A stretch of DNA of 64,000 nt. Source: Verrucomicrobiota bacterium (GTDB taxonomy: Bacteria; Verrucomicrobiota; Verrucomicrobiia; Limisphaerales; J093). Location of the stretch: contig JAOSKK010000001.1 of assembly GCA_027493615.1 (NCBI GenBank), positions 921,629 through 985,628 of the forward strand, read 5' to 3'. Each line of letters starts with the position of its first letter. Positions within the stretch are counted from its first letter, which is position 1. The position numbers were made by a program, and so were the translations under genes. The notes beneath the pieces were generated by a model, which saw nothing but the letters and a program-made list of their open reading frames with translations, searched no databases and was not told the DNA's origin. This document shows, one piece after another, positions 42,404 to 52,470 of the stretch.

Positions 42404-43063
42404 GAGTGGTGGAGACCACGAGGGAGCCAGGGGCCACTGCTTGGCGCTGAGCCAGGGGGTGGACGAGTTTATCAACCTGCTGATGACGACTGGCTTTCAT
42501 CTTGCGTTTCAGCAATTCGGCCATCGGGCAGCGCGGCGTCTTCACGGTACGTGGCTTCGTCGCGCCTCGCGTGTGAAGATCAGCGACGATCAAGGCAAGC
42601 TTCCCTGTCTCGGACCCCGACGCGTGCGCGCCCCCGCACAACTCCCGGTTGGAGAAGCCACCGGCTTGGGACGCACCGGCGAGTTGGGCCGTTTGAGAGC
42701 ACCGTTCTGATTCAATACGACCTGGAGCTTCACTCTGAGAGCTGGGCGGCCGGGCAGAGCGTTCAGGGTCTTACAGCAGACACCGCATTCCTCCTGGTGG
42801 TCGTGGCCACCGGTGGCCGTCGCCACGAGAAGCTCAACGCTCGCCTCGCTCCCGGACAGAGGCTTCTTGCAGAGGTGGATCCGGCGGGCGCGGTGAGGTG
42901 GCGGTTGGGAGGAGCCGCCCTGAGGCAGCTCTGCCCGGCTTGAGTCTCGTTACCTCGACTCCTACGGGGTGGGAGGCAGGGGGTCGAAGCGGGCCTCTTC
43001 AAGTCCCTCCGCCCGCTCGAACCGCTTGTCGGCCGGAGCGGAACGTGGCAGAACCTCGCGCCG
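42404..43063. other. Intergenic region with the third dispersed element
   Basis: About 660 bp with no gene I can support. Reading frames exist on both strands (for example a plus-strand frame ending at 42943 in LRQLCPA), but none shows a recognisable family or a clear codon signal. Base composition looks slightly less biased than in neighbours. The last part holds the dispersed element and the presumed promoter of the GH38-like gene. Confidence 0.4.
42941..42969 (+). repeat. Dispersed palindromic element, copy 3
   Basis: TGAGTCTCGT followed by N = T and ACCTCGACTCCTACGGGG; the core GAGTCTCGTTACCTCGACTC is at 42942-42961. Over 29 bp it equals copy 1 except at N. It lies in the intergenic space about 95 bp before the GH38-like start. 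Confidence 0.8.
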
Positions 43064-45874
43064 ATGCGTCACCCGCCATTTCCTGCCATCCGCTGGTTCG
43101 CCGCCGTCGCGCTCGTCAGCCTGGGCCTGTTCAGCGGGGCGTCCCGCGGGCTCGGGCAGACTGAGGGGGCATCCGCGGGGGTGGCCGGCCACGGAGGTCG
43201 TGGGGCCGGGGTGCCGCCCGCGTCAGCCCAGGAATCCCCGTCCCCCGCCATTTCGTGCTCGTGGCGAAGACGCACTTCGACATCGGCTACTCGGCGTTGG
43301 CTCGCGATGTCGAGCACGAGTACCGCACGACGATGATCGATCGCGCGCTCGAGACCATCGAGCAGAACGCGCGTGTGGCGGGGCCGGATGAACCGTTCGT
43401 GTGGACCATTCCGGGCTGGCCGATGGAGACGATCCTGTGGGACGGCCAGCATCCGTTGCGACGCCAACGCATCGAAGCCGCCCTGACTCGCGGGCACCTT
43501 GCCCTTCACGCCCTGCCCTTCACCCTGCACACCGCCACCGGCGACCTCGAGACGCTGGCGCGGTGTTTCGGCTACGCGTCGCGCGTGGCGCGCCGCTACG
43601 GGTTGCCGCTGCCTTCCGACGCCAAGATGACCGATGTGCCCGGACACGACTGGATCCTGCCGACGCTGCTGCACCACGCCGGGGTCCGGTGCTTCCACCT
43701 CGGAGCCAACCCGACCAACATGCAGCTCAAGCAACCGCGGTTGTTTTGGTGGGAAGGCCCCGACGGGTCGCGGGTGCTCACCCTGTTCTCCAGCGGCTAC
43801 GACAGTGGGCTGCTACCGCCGGCGGAGTGGCCGCATCGGACCTGGCTGGCCATGGTGATGAGCGGCGACAACGAAGGCCCGCCGTCCGCCGCGGCCGTGC
43901 GGGGCTGGATCGCCACCATCCGGGAGAGGTACCCTGACGCGAAGATCACGGTGGGTCGCCTGGAGGATTTCGCCGCGTCCCTGCTGGCGGAACAGCCGGA
44001 GTTGCCGGTGGTGCGCGGGAATGTGTCCGACAGTTGGATCCACGGAGTGGCCAGCGCGCCGCACGCGATGAAGACGCTGGCCAATGCGCGGCCGAAGCTG
44101 TTCGCACTCGAGGCACTGCGCACCCTGGCCGGCGGGTGGGGCATCCAGTTCCGGCACCTGCCCGAAGTGATCGCCGCCGGCTATGACCGCAGCCTGCGTT
44201 GGACCGAGCATACCTGGGGTCTGGCGAATCAACACTTCGTTCCCAGCCTGCACGGCGAGGCGTTCGACCGGATGTATGCCGCCGGATTGCCGCCGAACTA
44301 CGAACATCTGGTGGCCTCCTGGCAGGAGCACGATCAGCACGCCTTCCGCGTGGCCGACGAAGTCGGGCCGCGCCTTGAGGCGGAACTGCACACGCTGGCG
44401 GAGAACGTGGCCGTGGACGGCTTGCGCATCGTGGTGTTTAACCCGCTCCCCTGGACACGGGACGGGGTGGTGGACTTCGCGTTTCCTTTCATGGGCAGCA
44501 TCGCAGGCAAGACCGCGGTGAAGTCGGTGGCGGACGGGGCGCTCGAGGCCCTGCAGACCTGGGGCGCCCATAGCCATCGGAACGGGCGATTCGTGGCGAA
44601 GGCCGTTCCTCCGCTGGGCTATCGGACTTACGTCGTCAGCGACGAGCCCCCGCCCGCGACGACGCTGGCCGGGGACGTCGCCTCGGCGAGCATCGAGAAC
44701 CGCTGGCTCAAGGTCACGTTCGATCCGGCGCGGGGCTGTATCGCAAGTGTCCGCGAGAAGACCACCGGGAAGGAGTGGGTGGATGCGACCTCGCCGCACG
44801 GGTTTGGGCAGTACCTGTACCAGCAGTTTGACCGCGCGCAGGCTGACGCCTATCTGCAGAGCTATCTGCACCCGGCGTACCACGGCACGCACGGGCCGAT
44901 CACCGCCAAGAGTCATTTCATCCCTCGTACGGCCAAGGCGCTGGCCTTCTCGCCCCAGGACCTGGAGCTCGCGATCGCGCAGAACGGCTTCAGCATCACC
45001 GCGACCCTCGTGCCGAAACGTTCCGTGGGCGCGACCGCCCACACTGCCGGATTGACGGTGACGCTCTACGAGCACCAACCGACCCTGGATCTCCAGGTCA
45101 ATATCGTGAACCACCCGGCCACGGAGAACCCCGAGGCGGGTTGGATCTGTCTGCCGTTGGCCATTCCCGATCCCGAGTTTCGCCTCCGCACGCCGGGTGC
45201 TGTCACCGACCCGGCACGCGAGATGATCGAGGGCGGCAACTTCGCGTTCTTCTGGACGCAGGGCGGCCTGAGCGTGTGCGATCCGAAGGGCCGTGGCGTG
45301 GGGGTGTGTTCGCCGGATGCGCCGGCGGTGAGCCTGGGTGAACCGGGCATTTACCGGTTTGCGGGCCAATGGACTCGGCCGGGGTCGTCGGTGTATGTCC
45401 ACCTGTTCAATAACCAATGGAACACGAACTTCCGCTCGTTCTGGAGCGGCCAGTTCAGTGCGCGAGTCCGGCTCTGGCCCATCACGGGGTTCGACGCGGA
45501 GCGCGACTTGGTCACGCCGTCCGAGGAGACGCTCGGGCCGATGCTCACAGGATTGTCCAACTACCGTGCGGGCTTGTTGCCGCCGGAGGCGCAGGGTCTC
45601 GCGATCTCTCGCTTGGGCATCAAGGTGACGGCGTTCGGGCCAAACCCCGATGGGGAAGGAACTCTGCTTCGGCTGTGGGAGCTCGCCGGGCGATCCGGGT
45701 CGGTGAAGGTGCGGCTGCCGGCGGGGCTGAAGCCGATGGCGGTGCAACCCGTGGACCTGCGAGGTCAGCCCCCGCGGCGCGCCTGTCCCGTTGGAGCAGG
45801 ACGGGTTCGAGTTCTGGCTCGAGGGTTTCGCCCCGGCATCCTTCTGTTTGGTGGCAGCGGCGGAGTCGAAGTGA
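43064..45874 (+). CDS. Secreted GH38-like alpha-mannosidase family protein
   Basis: About 935 residues with a signal peptide (WFAAVALVSLGLFSGASRG). The catalytic TIM barrel starts with the zinc-binding H-x-D of VAKTHFDIGYSALARD, then WTIPGWPMETIL, SDAKMTDVPGHDWILPTLL, HLGANPTN and LFWWEGPDGSRVL. The C-terminal beta domains (VVFNPLPWTRDGVVDF; LKVTFDPARGCIASV) are typical of GH38/DUF5054-like proteins. These act on alpha-mannosides, but specificity in this subgroup is unclear. Frameshifts occur near 43240 and, in a run of C, near 45775; after correction the end reads FEFWLEGFAPASFCLVAAA with a stop at 45872-45874. Confidence 0.85.
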
Positions 45875-45922
45875 CTGCGAAGCGCGGTCTGGCCGGCCTG
45901 GGCGAACCGGGCAGGTGTCTGC

Positions 45923-46541
45923 TCACCGCCGCCGGAGCAGTGCCGACCACGCGAGCGGATGCCAGCCATTGGTCTGGTCGGCGGCCTCGAAGTGGGTCTC
46001 TCGCAACTCGACGAGGGCGAACATCGGCTCCAGTTCGGCGCACAGTTCCGCCGCCCGGACGCGCGGCGGCCCCTTTTCGGCCGGCTGTGTTTCGTTGGCG
46101 TTGCCGGCCAGCGTGAGCCACAGGCTCCCCGGTTGGGTGATTCGGCCGAGGAAGTGGAGGAGATCATCGAGTGCTTCACGTCGCACGCAGTGGTACAGCC
46201 CGCTATCGAACACGAAGGGGAACGGCGAGCCGAGGTCGGAGAGGTGCCTGAAGTCCCCGACCCGGAAGTCGATCTGCACGCCAGCCTCGGCGGACCGCGC
46301 CCTGGCTCGATCGATGGCTCGGGATACCCAGGTCGACCGCGGTGACCGTGAATCCCCGGCGGGCCAGAAGGACGGCGTTCTCGCCCGTGCCACAGCCCAT
46401 TTCGAGGACACGGGTTGGCGCGATTCGCCATTCGCGCAAGACCCGGTCCAGCGCGTGCGCGGTCGAATGCTGATCCCAGGGCGTGTCCCCGGCAACATAG
46501 CGGGCCTCCCAGTCCACGGAGCCTGGCGACGACGTATTCAT
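45923..46541 (-). CDS. Class I SAM-dependent methyltransferase
   Basis: About 205 residues. VDWEARYVAGDTPWDQ precedes motif I VLEMGCGTGENAVLLARRG, then the acidic loop VTAVDL, and FRVGDFRHLSDL; FDSGLYHCVRREALDDLL follows. The pattern resembles TPMT/TehB-like methyltransferases that act on small molecules such as thiols or oxyanions. ATG 46541 starts the protein; a frameshift lies near 46325. It converges with the GH38-like gene across 48 bp. The substrate is not known. Confidence 0.82.
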
Positions 46542-46707
46542 GATTGAGTGGGGGCGAAGACGGGCGCTTCGGATTGTTTCACGACGGCAGAACTTGTTCT
46601 CGTGGGTCAGGCTGTCAAACCGGGAGCGCAGCGCGACGGTGCGAGAATCGCTGGGCCGTGCTCTGCCGGGATTGCCGCCGTGCGCGAACTGAGGTACCCA
46701 TGCCCGC

Positions 46708-48032
46708 ATGAATCCGCTCCACGTTTCTCTGGGATGGGGTTTGGCCGCGCTCGTCGCAACCGCCGCACCGTTTCCCGCACCCCGCCCAACTGCCGGTCCA
46801 ACCGGAACCTCCCAACCCCTTGGTCTGTCTGGACGGCAAGGTGATTCAGACCGCCGGGGAATGGGAGCGGCTGCGCCGGCCGGAGTTGAAGGCGCTCTTC
46901 CAGCACTACATGTACGGTCATTTTCCCCCGCCACCCAAGGCCTGGCAGGCCGAGGTGCGACGGGAAGATGCGGCCGCGCTCGACGGCCGGGCCACACTCC
47001 GCGAAGTCGTGCTCAGTTGGGGTGCCACAGGGGCGCCGCGTTTGAATCTGCTGGTGCTCCTGCCGAACGAGCGCCCCGGCCCGGTTCCGGTGATTCTCGG
47101 GATCAACTTCTGTGGCAACCACGCCGTGCTGCCCGACCCGCAGATCGCGCTGCCCACCGGATGGATGCCACAGCATTGTCCGGGTTGTCCAGATAACCGG
47201 GCCACCGAGGCGGGACGAGGCAAGGACGCGCCTTCGTGGGACGTCGCCCAGGTGATCGCGCGGGGTTTCGCCCTGGCCGTGTTCTACCACGGCGATGTGG
47301 AACCGGATTATCCCGAGGCGCCAGACGGCATTCGAGCCTTCGCGGCGCGGGGCGGTCTGCGGAGGTCTGGGGGGACCCGCGACCCGACACCCAATGTCCG
47401 GCCTGCCCGGACCTCTACGCCGAGGGGCATTACGACTGGAGCACGCTGGCGGCCTGGGCATGGGGGTTCCACCGGGCCGTGGACTACCTGCTGACCGACC
47501 GCCGCTTCGATCCGAAGCGGTTGGCCGTGTTTGGCCATTCGCGCAACGGCAAGACCGCCCTGCTGGCCGGGGCGTTCGACGAGCGCATCGGCCTGGTCCT
47601 GTGTCACCAAGCGGGATGCGGCGGCTCGGCCCCGAGTCGCGGTCGCGTCGGGGAATCCGTCAGCAGATCAACGACCGGTTTCCGCACTGGTTCAACGCGG
47701 CGTTCAAGCAGTTCAACGAAGCGCCCGAGAGGCTGCCTTTTGACCAGCACGCGTTGATCGCGCTCTGCGCCCCGCGGCCGGTCCTGTTGTCGAACGCGAC
47801 GGAGGATCAGTGGGCCAATCCCGCCGGCCAGTTCGACATGCTGCTGGCCGCCTCACCGGTTTACCGGCTGCTGGGCGTGGCCGGGCTTGCCGCGGAGGCG
47901 ATGCCGGCCCCTGGCACATTGATTTCCAGTCGGCTCGGCTACTTCCTGCGCACCGGACGGCACTCGACGACGAGCGAGGACTGGAAGGCGTTTCTGGACT
48001 TTGCGGAAGCCCAGTGGGGGAAGGCCCGGTAG
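46708..48032 (+). CDS. CE15-type glucuronoyl esterase
   Basis: About 440 residues with a leader (LHVSLGWGLAALVATAAPF). The alpha/beta hydrolase shows VPVILGINFCGNHAVL, RGFALAVFYHGDVEPDYPEA, WAWGFHRAVDYLL, and the nucleophile elbow VFGHSRNGKTALLAGAFDERI with the conserved GGSAPSRGRVGES after it. LCAPRPVLLSNATEDQWANP is near the catalytic His region. CE15 enzymes cut ester bonds between lignin and the 4-O-methyl-glucuronate of xylan. Frameshifts occur near 46810, 47355 and 47640. It follows the plus-strand direction of the GH38-like gene, with the methyltransferase gene between them on the other strand. Confidence 0.85.
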
Positions 48033-48136
48033 CCCGCGTACGCTCCCAGGCAACCCTGGCCGACGGTGGTCGCTACCGTCTGGCGAGCGATCGTCGGTCG
48101 GGGCTTCAGGCTGTCCCTGCGCGAAGTCTCCCCCGC

Positions 48137-49388
48137 CTACCGGAGCGGCGGCAGATGGGTGTGGGGCTCGTCGTCGGGCAGTTGGTCCCAGGCGAGTCGG
48201 GGATCCGCCACCGGCACATACCGCTCCGGCAGCCCAAGTTCCTTGAGGATGAGATTGCGTGCCATCGCGATGCCCGCGGTCTTGTAGAACGCGAGATGGC
48301 GGTTGAAGCCTTGCCGGCCGAAACCGCAGTCGGTCGAGAGGATGAGCTTGTCAGCGGGGATGTGCTTGAGGCAACGGCGCACCCGTTCGGCGATGACCTC
48401 GGGGAAATCGGCCTGGAGGGTCCGGTGGCTGATGACACCGACGGCGATCTTCTTGCGGGAGGGAGTTCTTGAAGGCGTCGAACAGGGGCAGTTCCTTGAG
48501 GTGGTTTTCGGTGGCCTCGATGGTCCAGACGTCGCCCTTGAGACGTTCAAGGTAGATGGCCATCGAGTTGGCGTAGGACTCGTCGCTGAAGACCTTCTGC
48601 ATGTTTGGATTGCCCCAGCAGGTGTGGATCCACACCTCGACGTTGTCGAGGCCCTCGATCTCGCGGTTGAAGGCGTCAACGAGAAAGTCGATGAACTCGC
48701 GCTTTTCCGGGCTGTAGCGGGCCATGAAATGGAGCGTGGGTTCCTCCACCTGGATGACCTGGCAGCCGGAGGCGGCGAGTTGGCGCAGTTCGAGGTTCAT
48801 GGCGCCGGCCATGTCCCAGATGAGCTGCTGCTTGTCGTCGAGGCTGTACTCCGGGGTGTGGCTGTCGAGGAAGAAGGCCAGCACCTGGGCGGAGCAGGTG
48901 CCGAACTTGACGGGCCGGCCCGCGGCGGCGGCGGCCTGTTGCGTGATGCGCCAGATCTTGGCGTACTCGAGCGGGTTCTTCGGATCATGGGCAACCTTGC
49001 CCACCACGCGGGGCCAGCGCCAGGTCTTGTAGATCGAATCGAGCATCGTTCCGATGGGATACGAGAGGAGGGGCGAGCGGGTCCGGGCGGTCTGGAGCTC
49101 CTCGTGTTCGAGGCCCTTCCAACGTTGGAGCGGGTAGTGGTGCCAGGAGCGGCCGGCAACGTCTTCGTCGAGGTGATAATCGCCCGTGGTGACAATATCG
49201 AGGCCGGCGCGGGCCTGGTCCGAGACGACGACGGCGTGGGCGTCGGTGAACTGCTCGCGGAACCACGGGTCCATCATGGCGGTGTCCAGGGGGCGGCCCC
49301 AGAGGTTCTGGTTGTACCAGCGCGGGCGCGGCCAGGAGCCGGTCACGGTGGCGGGGAGCATCAGGTCACGGGTGGCAGTGAAGGCCAT
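48137..49388 (-). CDS. MetE C-terminal-like (cobalamin-independent methionine synthase family) protein
   Basis: About 415 residues with a single MetE C-terminal-type TIM barrel. PATVTGSWPRPRWYNQNLWG is the usual start, and the zinc/thiol-binding residues appear as VWIHTCWGNPN (His and Cys) and LSTDCGFGRQGF (Cys). VIQVEEPTLHF supplies acidic residues. It lacks the N-terminal barrel of full MetE, so it may be a short archaeal-type enzyme, or act on another methyl donor or substrate. A frameshift in the GGGA run near 48462 splits the last 105 residues. It converges with the CE15 gene across about 105 bp. Confidence 0.82.
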
Positions 49389-49637
49389 GGGTTCGCAGGA
49401 GTTCGAAGGTTGGGTTGGAGGGTTGGGTTGCGGGGATTGGACGGTCAGGCAACGGGCTCAGGGTTGCCAACAACGCTGATGGTATTGCATGGCGCTACTT
49501 ATGCCATAGAGGGGGCGCACGGCAAATGACCGGGCCGACTGAGGGCGGTGGAACGTGGGGGACGGATGGGTCACTGCGGGTGCTCGCCGGAGCCTGGCAT
49601 GTCATGCGGCCGGTTGGCGGTGACTGAAGCAGGAGGA

Positions 49638-49722
49638 TGGTGCGCTTGGCAGGACTTGAACCTGCACGGGTTGCCCCACTACCACCTCAAAGTAGCGCGT
49701 CTGCCAATTTCGCCACAAGCGC
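49638..49722 (-). tRNA. tRNA-Leu (GAG anticodon)
   Basis: On the minus strand the acceptor arms GCGCTTG and CAAGCGC pair over 7 bp. The anticodon stem CTACT/GGTAG closes the loop TTGAGGT, giving anticodon GAG, which reads CUC. A long variable arm (TGGGGCAACCC) is typical of Leu tRNA, and the T-arm has GGTTCAAGTCC. Discriminator A (49641) is followed by an encoded CCA (49640-49638). Length 85 nt. Confidence 0.93.
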
Positions 49723-50143
49723 ACCCGCAAGGCAGAATTGAACCACGAAACGCGCGGCCCGCAAGCCCTTTCTCCCGACAGGGCCGGGTCGGACCACGCC
49801 AACATCCTTGTAGGCAATTAGTTATCGAACAGGCTGGGCGTTGTGATGTGTTTGGGAGTCCTTTTTCGGCCGGTCTGTTGGACGCAAGCTCGCGATCGCT
49901 GATGGATGGCAGCGTGACCAGTCCGTGCCCCGACCGCCAGGCACCCAGGCTCCGACGGCAGAGCTCAGCCGCGATGGGTGTCCACGGCGGGCAGGCTTAC
50001 GGGACAAGAACCGACGAGGAAACCGCTTCCAGGGACCGACCGCGGACGAGGACGACCCGCCGGGATGTTGCCCCGGAATCACTGCCTGTGGTCCGACCCG
50101 GATGAAGTTGACATGGCGAGCAGGGTGTCTCTGGAATGGCCCC
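49723..50143. other. Intergenic region between tRNA-Leu and the GFA gene
   Basis: About 420 bp. It must contain the tRNA promoter (minus strand) and the GFA gene promoter. A locally AT-richer patch at about 49815-49830 (GGCAATTAGTTATCG) could be part of a promoter. No gene was recognised; the reading frames here have no family match. Confidence 0.4.
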
Positions 50144-50608
50144 ATGCCAGACATCAAGGTCACTGTGGGGTCCTGCCTGTGTGGCGGGGTTCGGTTCGAG
50201 ATCCGGGGCGAGGCCCTGCGGTTTGCCTACTGCCACTGCAGGTCGTGTCGGAAGTCCAGCGGCAGTGCCCATGTCTCCAATATCGGTCTGTCGAAGGAGA
50301 ACCTGCGATGGCTGGCGGGCGAGGAACTCATTCAGGTCTTCACCGACGAAGTCGACAATCCCGGCTTCCGCCGCGCGTTCTGCCGTCGCTGCGGCTGCGT
50401 CGTTCCGAAGGTGAGCCGGAACGGTCTGATGTACGTGGTTCCGGCCGGACTTCTGGACGCTGATCCCGGCATCCGGCCCGACGTTCTCATCTGGTGGGAT
50501 GAGCGCGCACCGTGGCTCCGGAATCTGGACGCGCTGGACAAGCTGGGGGAAGGCGTCGGTTCGGCGGTCCGGGAACCGGCTCGTCCGGGGTTCACCGGCG
50601 ATTATTGA
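50144..50608 (+). CDS. GFA-family (CENP-V/GFA domain) zinc protein
   Basis: This is an intact 154-residue protein. The zinc-binding pairs are VGSCLCGGVRFEI (C-x-C), YCHCRSCRKSSGSAH (C-x-C-x-x-C) and AFCRRCGCVVPK (C-x-x-C-x-C). This is the glutathione-dependent formaldehyde-activating enzyme-like fold. Many members do not act on formaldehyde, so the substrate is open. ATG 50144 was chosen because the fold starts directly after it. It converges with the enolase-superfamily gene 21 bp away. Confidence 0.88.
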   Translation: MPDIKVTVGSCLCGGVRFEIRGEALRFAYCHCRSCRKSSGSAHVSNIGLSKENLRWLAGEELIQVFTDEVDNPGFRRAFCRRCGCVVPKVSRNGLMYVVPAGLLDADPGIRPDVLIWWDERAPWLRNLDALDKLGEGVGSAVREPARPGFTGDY

Positions 50609-50629
50609 CCAACTCCGCCACCCCCGGGT

Positions 50630-52105
50630 TCACTGCACGAGGACGGGGGCCGGCAGGACGCGCGGGATCTCGGCGAGGCGATAACCAAAGCCAGGGCCCC
50701 GGATGGAGCCAAGGTCCACGTGACCTTCGCGGCGACGGTACAAGCCTGGGTGGACGACGGCTTCGGCGCTGGAAGCCTCGGGGTAGAACTGCATCGCGTT
50801 AGTCTCCACGCCCATGATGGTGCCAACGCGCGCGGCGAGTTGGACGTGCGGGATCTGGGCGAGCATCGGGTTAGTCAGGTCCTGGACCATCAGGGTGAGG
50901 CCGTGAGCCTTGGCCCAGCAGGCGCTGAGGATTGCGCCGGTCTGGGTCTTGCAGGTCTTGAGCGCCACGCCCGACCACCCGAGTTCGCGTCCGCGGCGGA
51001 CGTGTTCCCAATCGTGGGCACTCTCGTCGAGGAAGAGCGGTTTGCGCGCGGTGACGCTGCGGACGTCGATGGGGTGGAGATCCAGTTCGTAGGGAAAGGG
51101 CTGTTCGACGTACAGGATCATGCCGTAGAGCCGGGGATGCTCGTCGCGCAACCGGTCGAGGATTTCGTTCACGTAGGCCGGATCGCGCACCGTGCAGTTG
51201 AAGTCGGCGCTGAGCCACTCGACGTCGTGGGCGAGCGCCAGGCGTCCCACGGCGAGCAGCCGGGCGTAGTCCCAGGCGTTGTCGGAGCCGCGCAGCTTCA
51301 CCTTGAGGCACTTGAGGGCGTCGGTGCGGATCCAATCCGGCAGGAGGACGGGGTAGCCGTCCTGGGGTTCGGCGCCTGTTTGTTCGGAGGCGTCGAGGAG
51401 ATCGAGTCCCCCGACGAGATGCCAGGCACGAAGGCGGGTGGGCGGGTGGGGGACGAGGTAGGCGTCCGGGAACTGGCCGCGGAACGAGATACGGGCGTCG
51501 GTGGCGGGTTGGAGGAAGTCGGCGAGGTCACGGTTGAGGAACGCGGCGTTGTAGGTGTCGTAGGTGGGGCGGCTGAGCAGTTGGCCGTAGGCGTCGTGGA
51601 TGGCCTGGTCGAACACCGAGCAAGCCAGCAGAGCGGCCAGCCAGGGCATGGGTTCACCGGCCGGGGGACAGGATTCCTTCGGAGTAGCTTGGCAGGCCGG
51701 CGGGAACGCGGTTGGGCGCTCGCTCTGGGCGGCGGCCGCGCGGGGGCGGTTCTGGTCGGCGAGCAATGGCCGCAGTCGTTCGCGTTGGAAGTCCCAACCC
51801 AGCTCGAGTGGGTGGCCGCGTTGATCGAAGGTGGTCCAGGCCTTGGCCAGGTCCATGCAGAACGCTTTGAGTAGCTTGTGGCGCGGTTCGTAGGCCTGCT
51901 GGCTGGGCCAGACCCATTGGACACTGAGCGGGGTTTCTCCCCAACCCTCGGCGCTGCGCCCCTGGCGGTCTTCGACCCGTACGCAGGCGCGGGCGCAGGT
52001 GACCGAGGTGAGGGTCTCGGGGCCGAACTTGAGGGGGATCCGGGTCTGAACCGGTAGAAACCAGAGCGTCGTGGCGGTGACGCGAATGTCGGTGGGTTTG
52101 GACAT
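50630..52105 (-). CDS. Enolase-superfamily (mandelate racemase/muconate-lactonizing-like) protein
   Basis: This is an intact 491-residue protein, long for the superfamily. The capping domain (GPETLTSVTCARACVRVEDRQG; ACSVFDQAIHDAYGQLL) and barrel carry the expected ladder: catalytic lysine region CLKVKLRGSD, metal-binding Asp in WLSADFNCTV, Glu in YVEQPFPYEL, and Asp/Glu in LFLDESAHDWEH, followed by GVALKTCKTQTG. The capping domain has an unusual insert near residues 105-150 rich in Arg and Pro. It probably abstracts the alpha-proton of a sugar acid; the substrate is not known. It is one of the few long genes here with no frameshift. Confidence 0.85.
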   Translation of the reverse strand: MSKPTDIRVTATTLWFLPVQTRIPLKFGPETLTSVTCARACVRVEDRQGRSAEGWGETPLSVQWVWPSQQAYEPRHKLLKAFCMDLAKAWTTFDQRGHPLELGWDFQRERLRPLLADQNRPRAAAAQSERPTAFPPACQATPKESCPPAGEPMPWLAALLACSVFDQAIHDAYGQLLSRPTYDTYNAAFLNRDLADFLQPATDARISFRGQFPDAYLVPHPPTRLRAWHLVGGLDLLDASEQTGAEPQDGYPVLLPDWIRTDALKCLKVKLRGSDNAWDYARLLAVGRLALAHDVEWLSADFNCTVRDPAYVNEILDRLRDEHPRLYGMILYVEQPFPYELDLHPIDVRSVTARKPLFLDESAHDWEHVRRGRELGWSGVALKTCKTQTGAILSACWAKAHGLTLMVQDLTNPMLAQIPHVQLAARVGTIMGVETNAMQFYPEASSAEAVVHPGLYRRREGHVDLGSIRGPGFGYRLAEIPRVLPAPVLVQ

Positions 52106-52470
52106 GGGCGGGATTCGGGCTGGGACGAGGCCGAGGCGAGGTCGGTGGAGGCTGGTGTGGGGTGGGGGGTGTAGACGCAGGGCGGTTGACGGGCGTTTCC
52201 TACATCATGAGGAGGCGCGGGTCCAGGGGAAGCGGCCCTGAGGTCCGCCGGCGGTCCCCGAAACCCCGAGCCGCGGGCCGGTCTGCGGGACCTCTCCATC
52301 CCAGGTTCACGGAGCGGCGGCCGGCCGGTGGGGGGTGGAAAACCATCTTGACGGTCGGGGCGCAGGCTTCTACGGTGCCCGGCGAAACGATTACACCGCT
52401 GGTTGTCCAGCACGGCCAAGTCGGACAGATTATCTGCCGGCTTTTTTCTTTCTCAGCAGGTGAGTCGGCT
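52106..52470. other. Divergent intergenic region upstream of nusA
   Basis: About 365 bp between the enolase-like gene and nusA. The plus-strand frame is open from 52162 and would extend NusA by about 100 residues, but that text is arginine/proline rich and unlike NusA. It should hold the promoter of the translation cluster and its leader. A C/T-rich run (TTTTTTCTTTCTC) lies about 15-30 bp before the nusA start. No rimP gene is present. Confidence 0.5.

Noticed and set aside
42258-42641. A minus-strand protein with MAELLKRKMKASRHQQVDKL
   Set aside because: No family was recognised and the frame overlaps the corrected end of the giant gene.
43813-46431. An 872-codon minus-strand frame across the GH38-like gene
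   Set aside because: Antisense shadow; only its last part overlaps the real methyltransferase, and in another frame.
52162-52470. An extended N-terminus of NusA
   Set aside because: The 103 extra residues are arginine/proline rich and unlike the family; ATG 52471 gives the canonical start.
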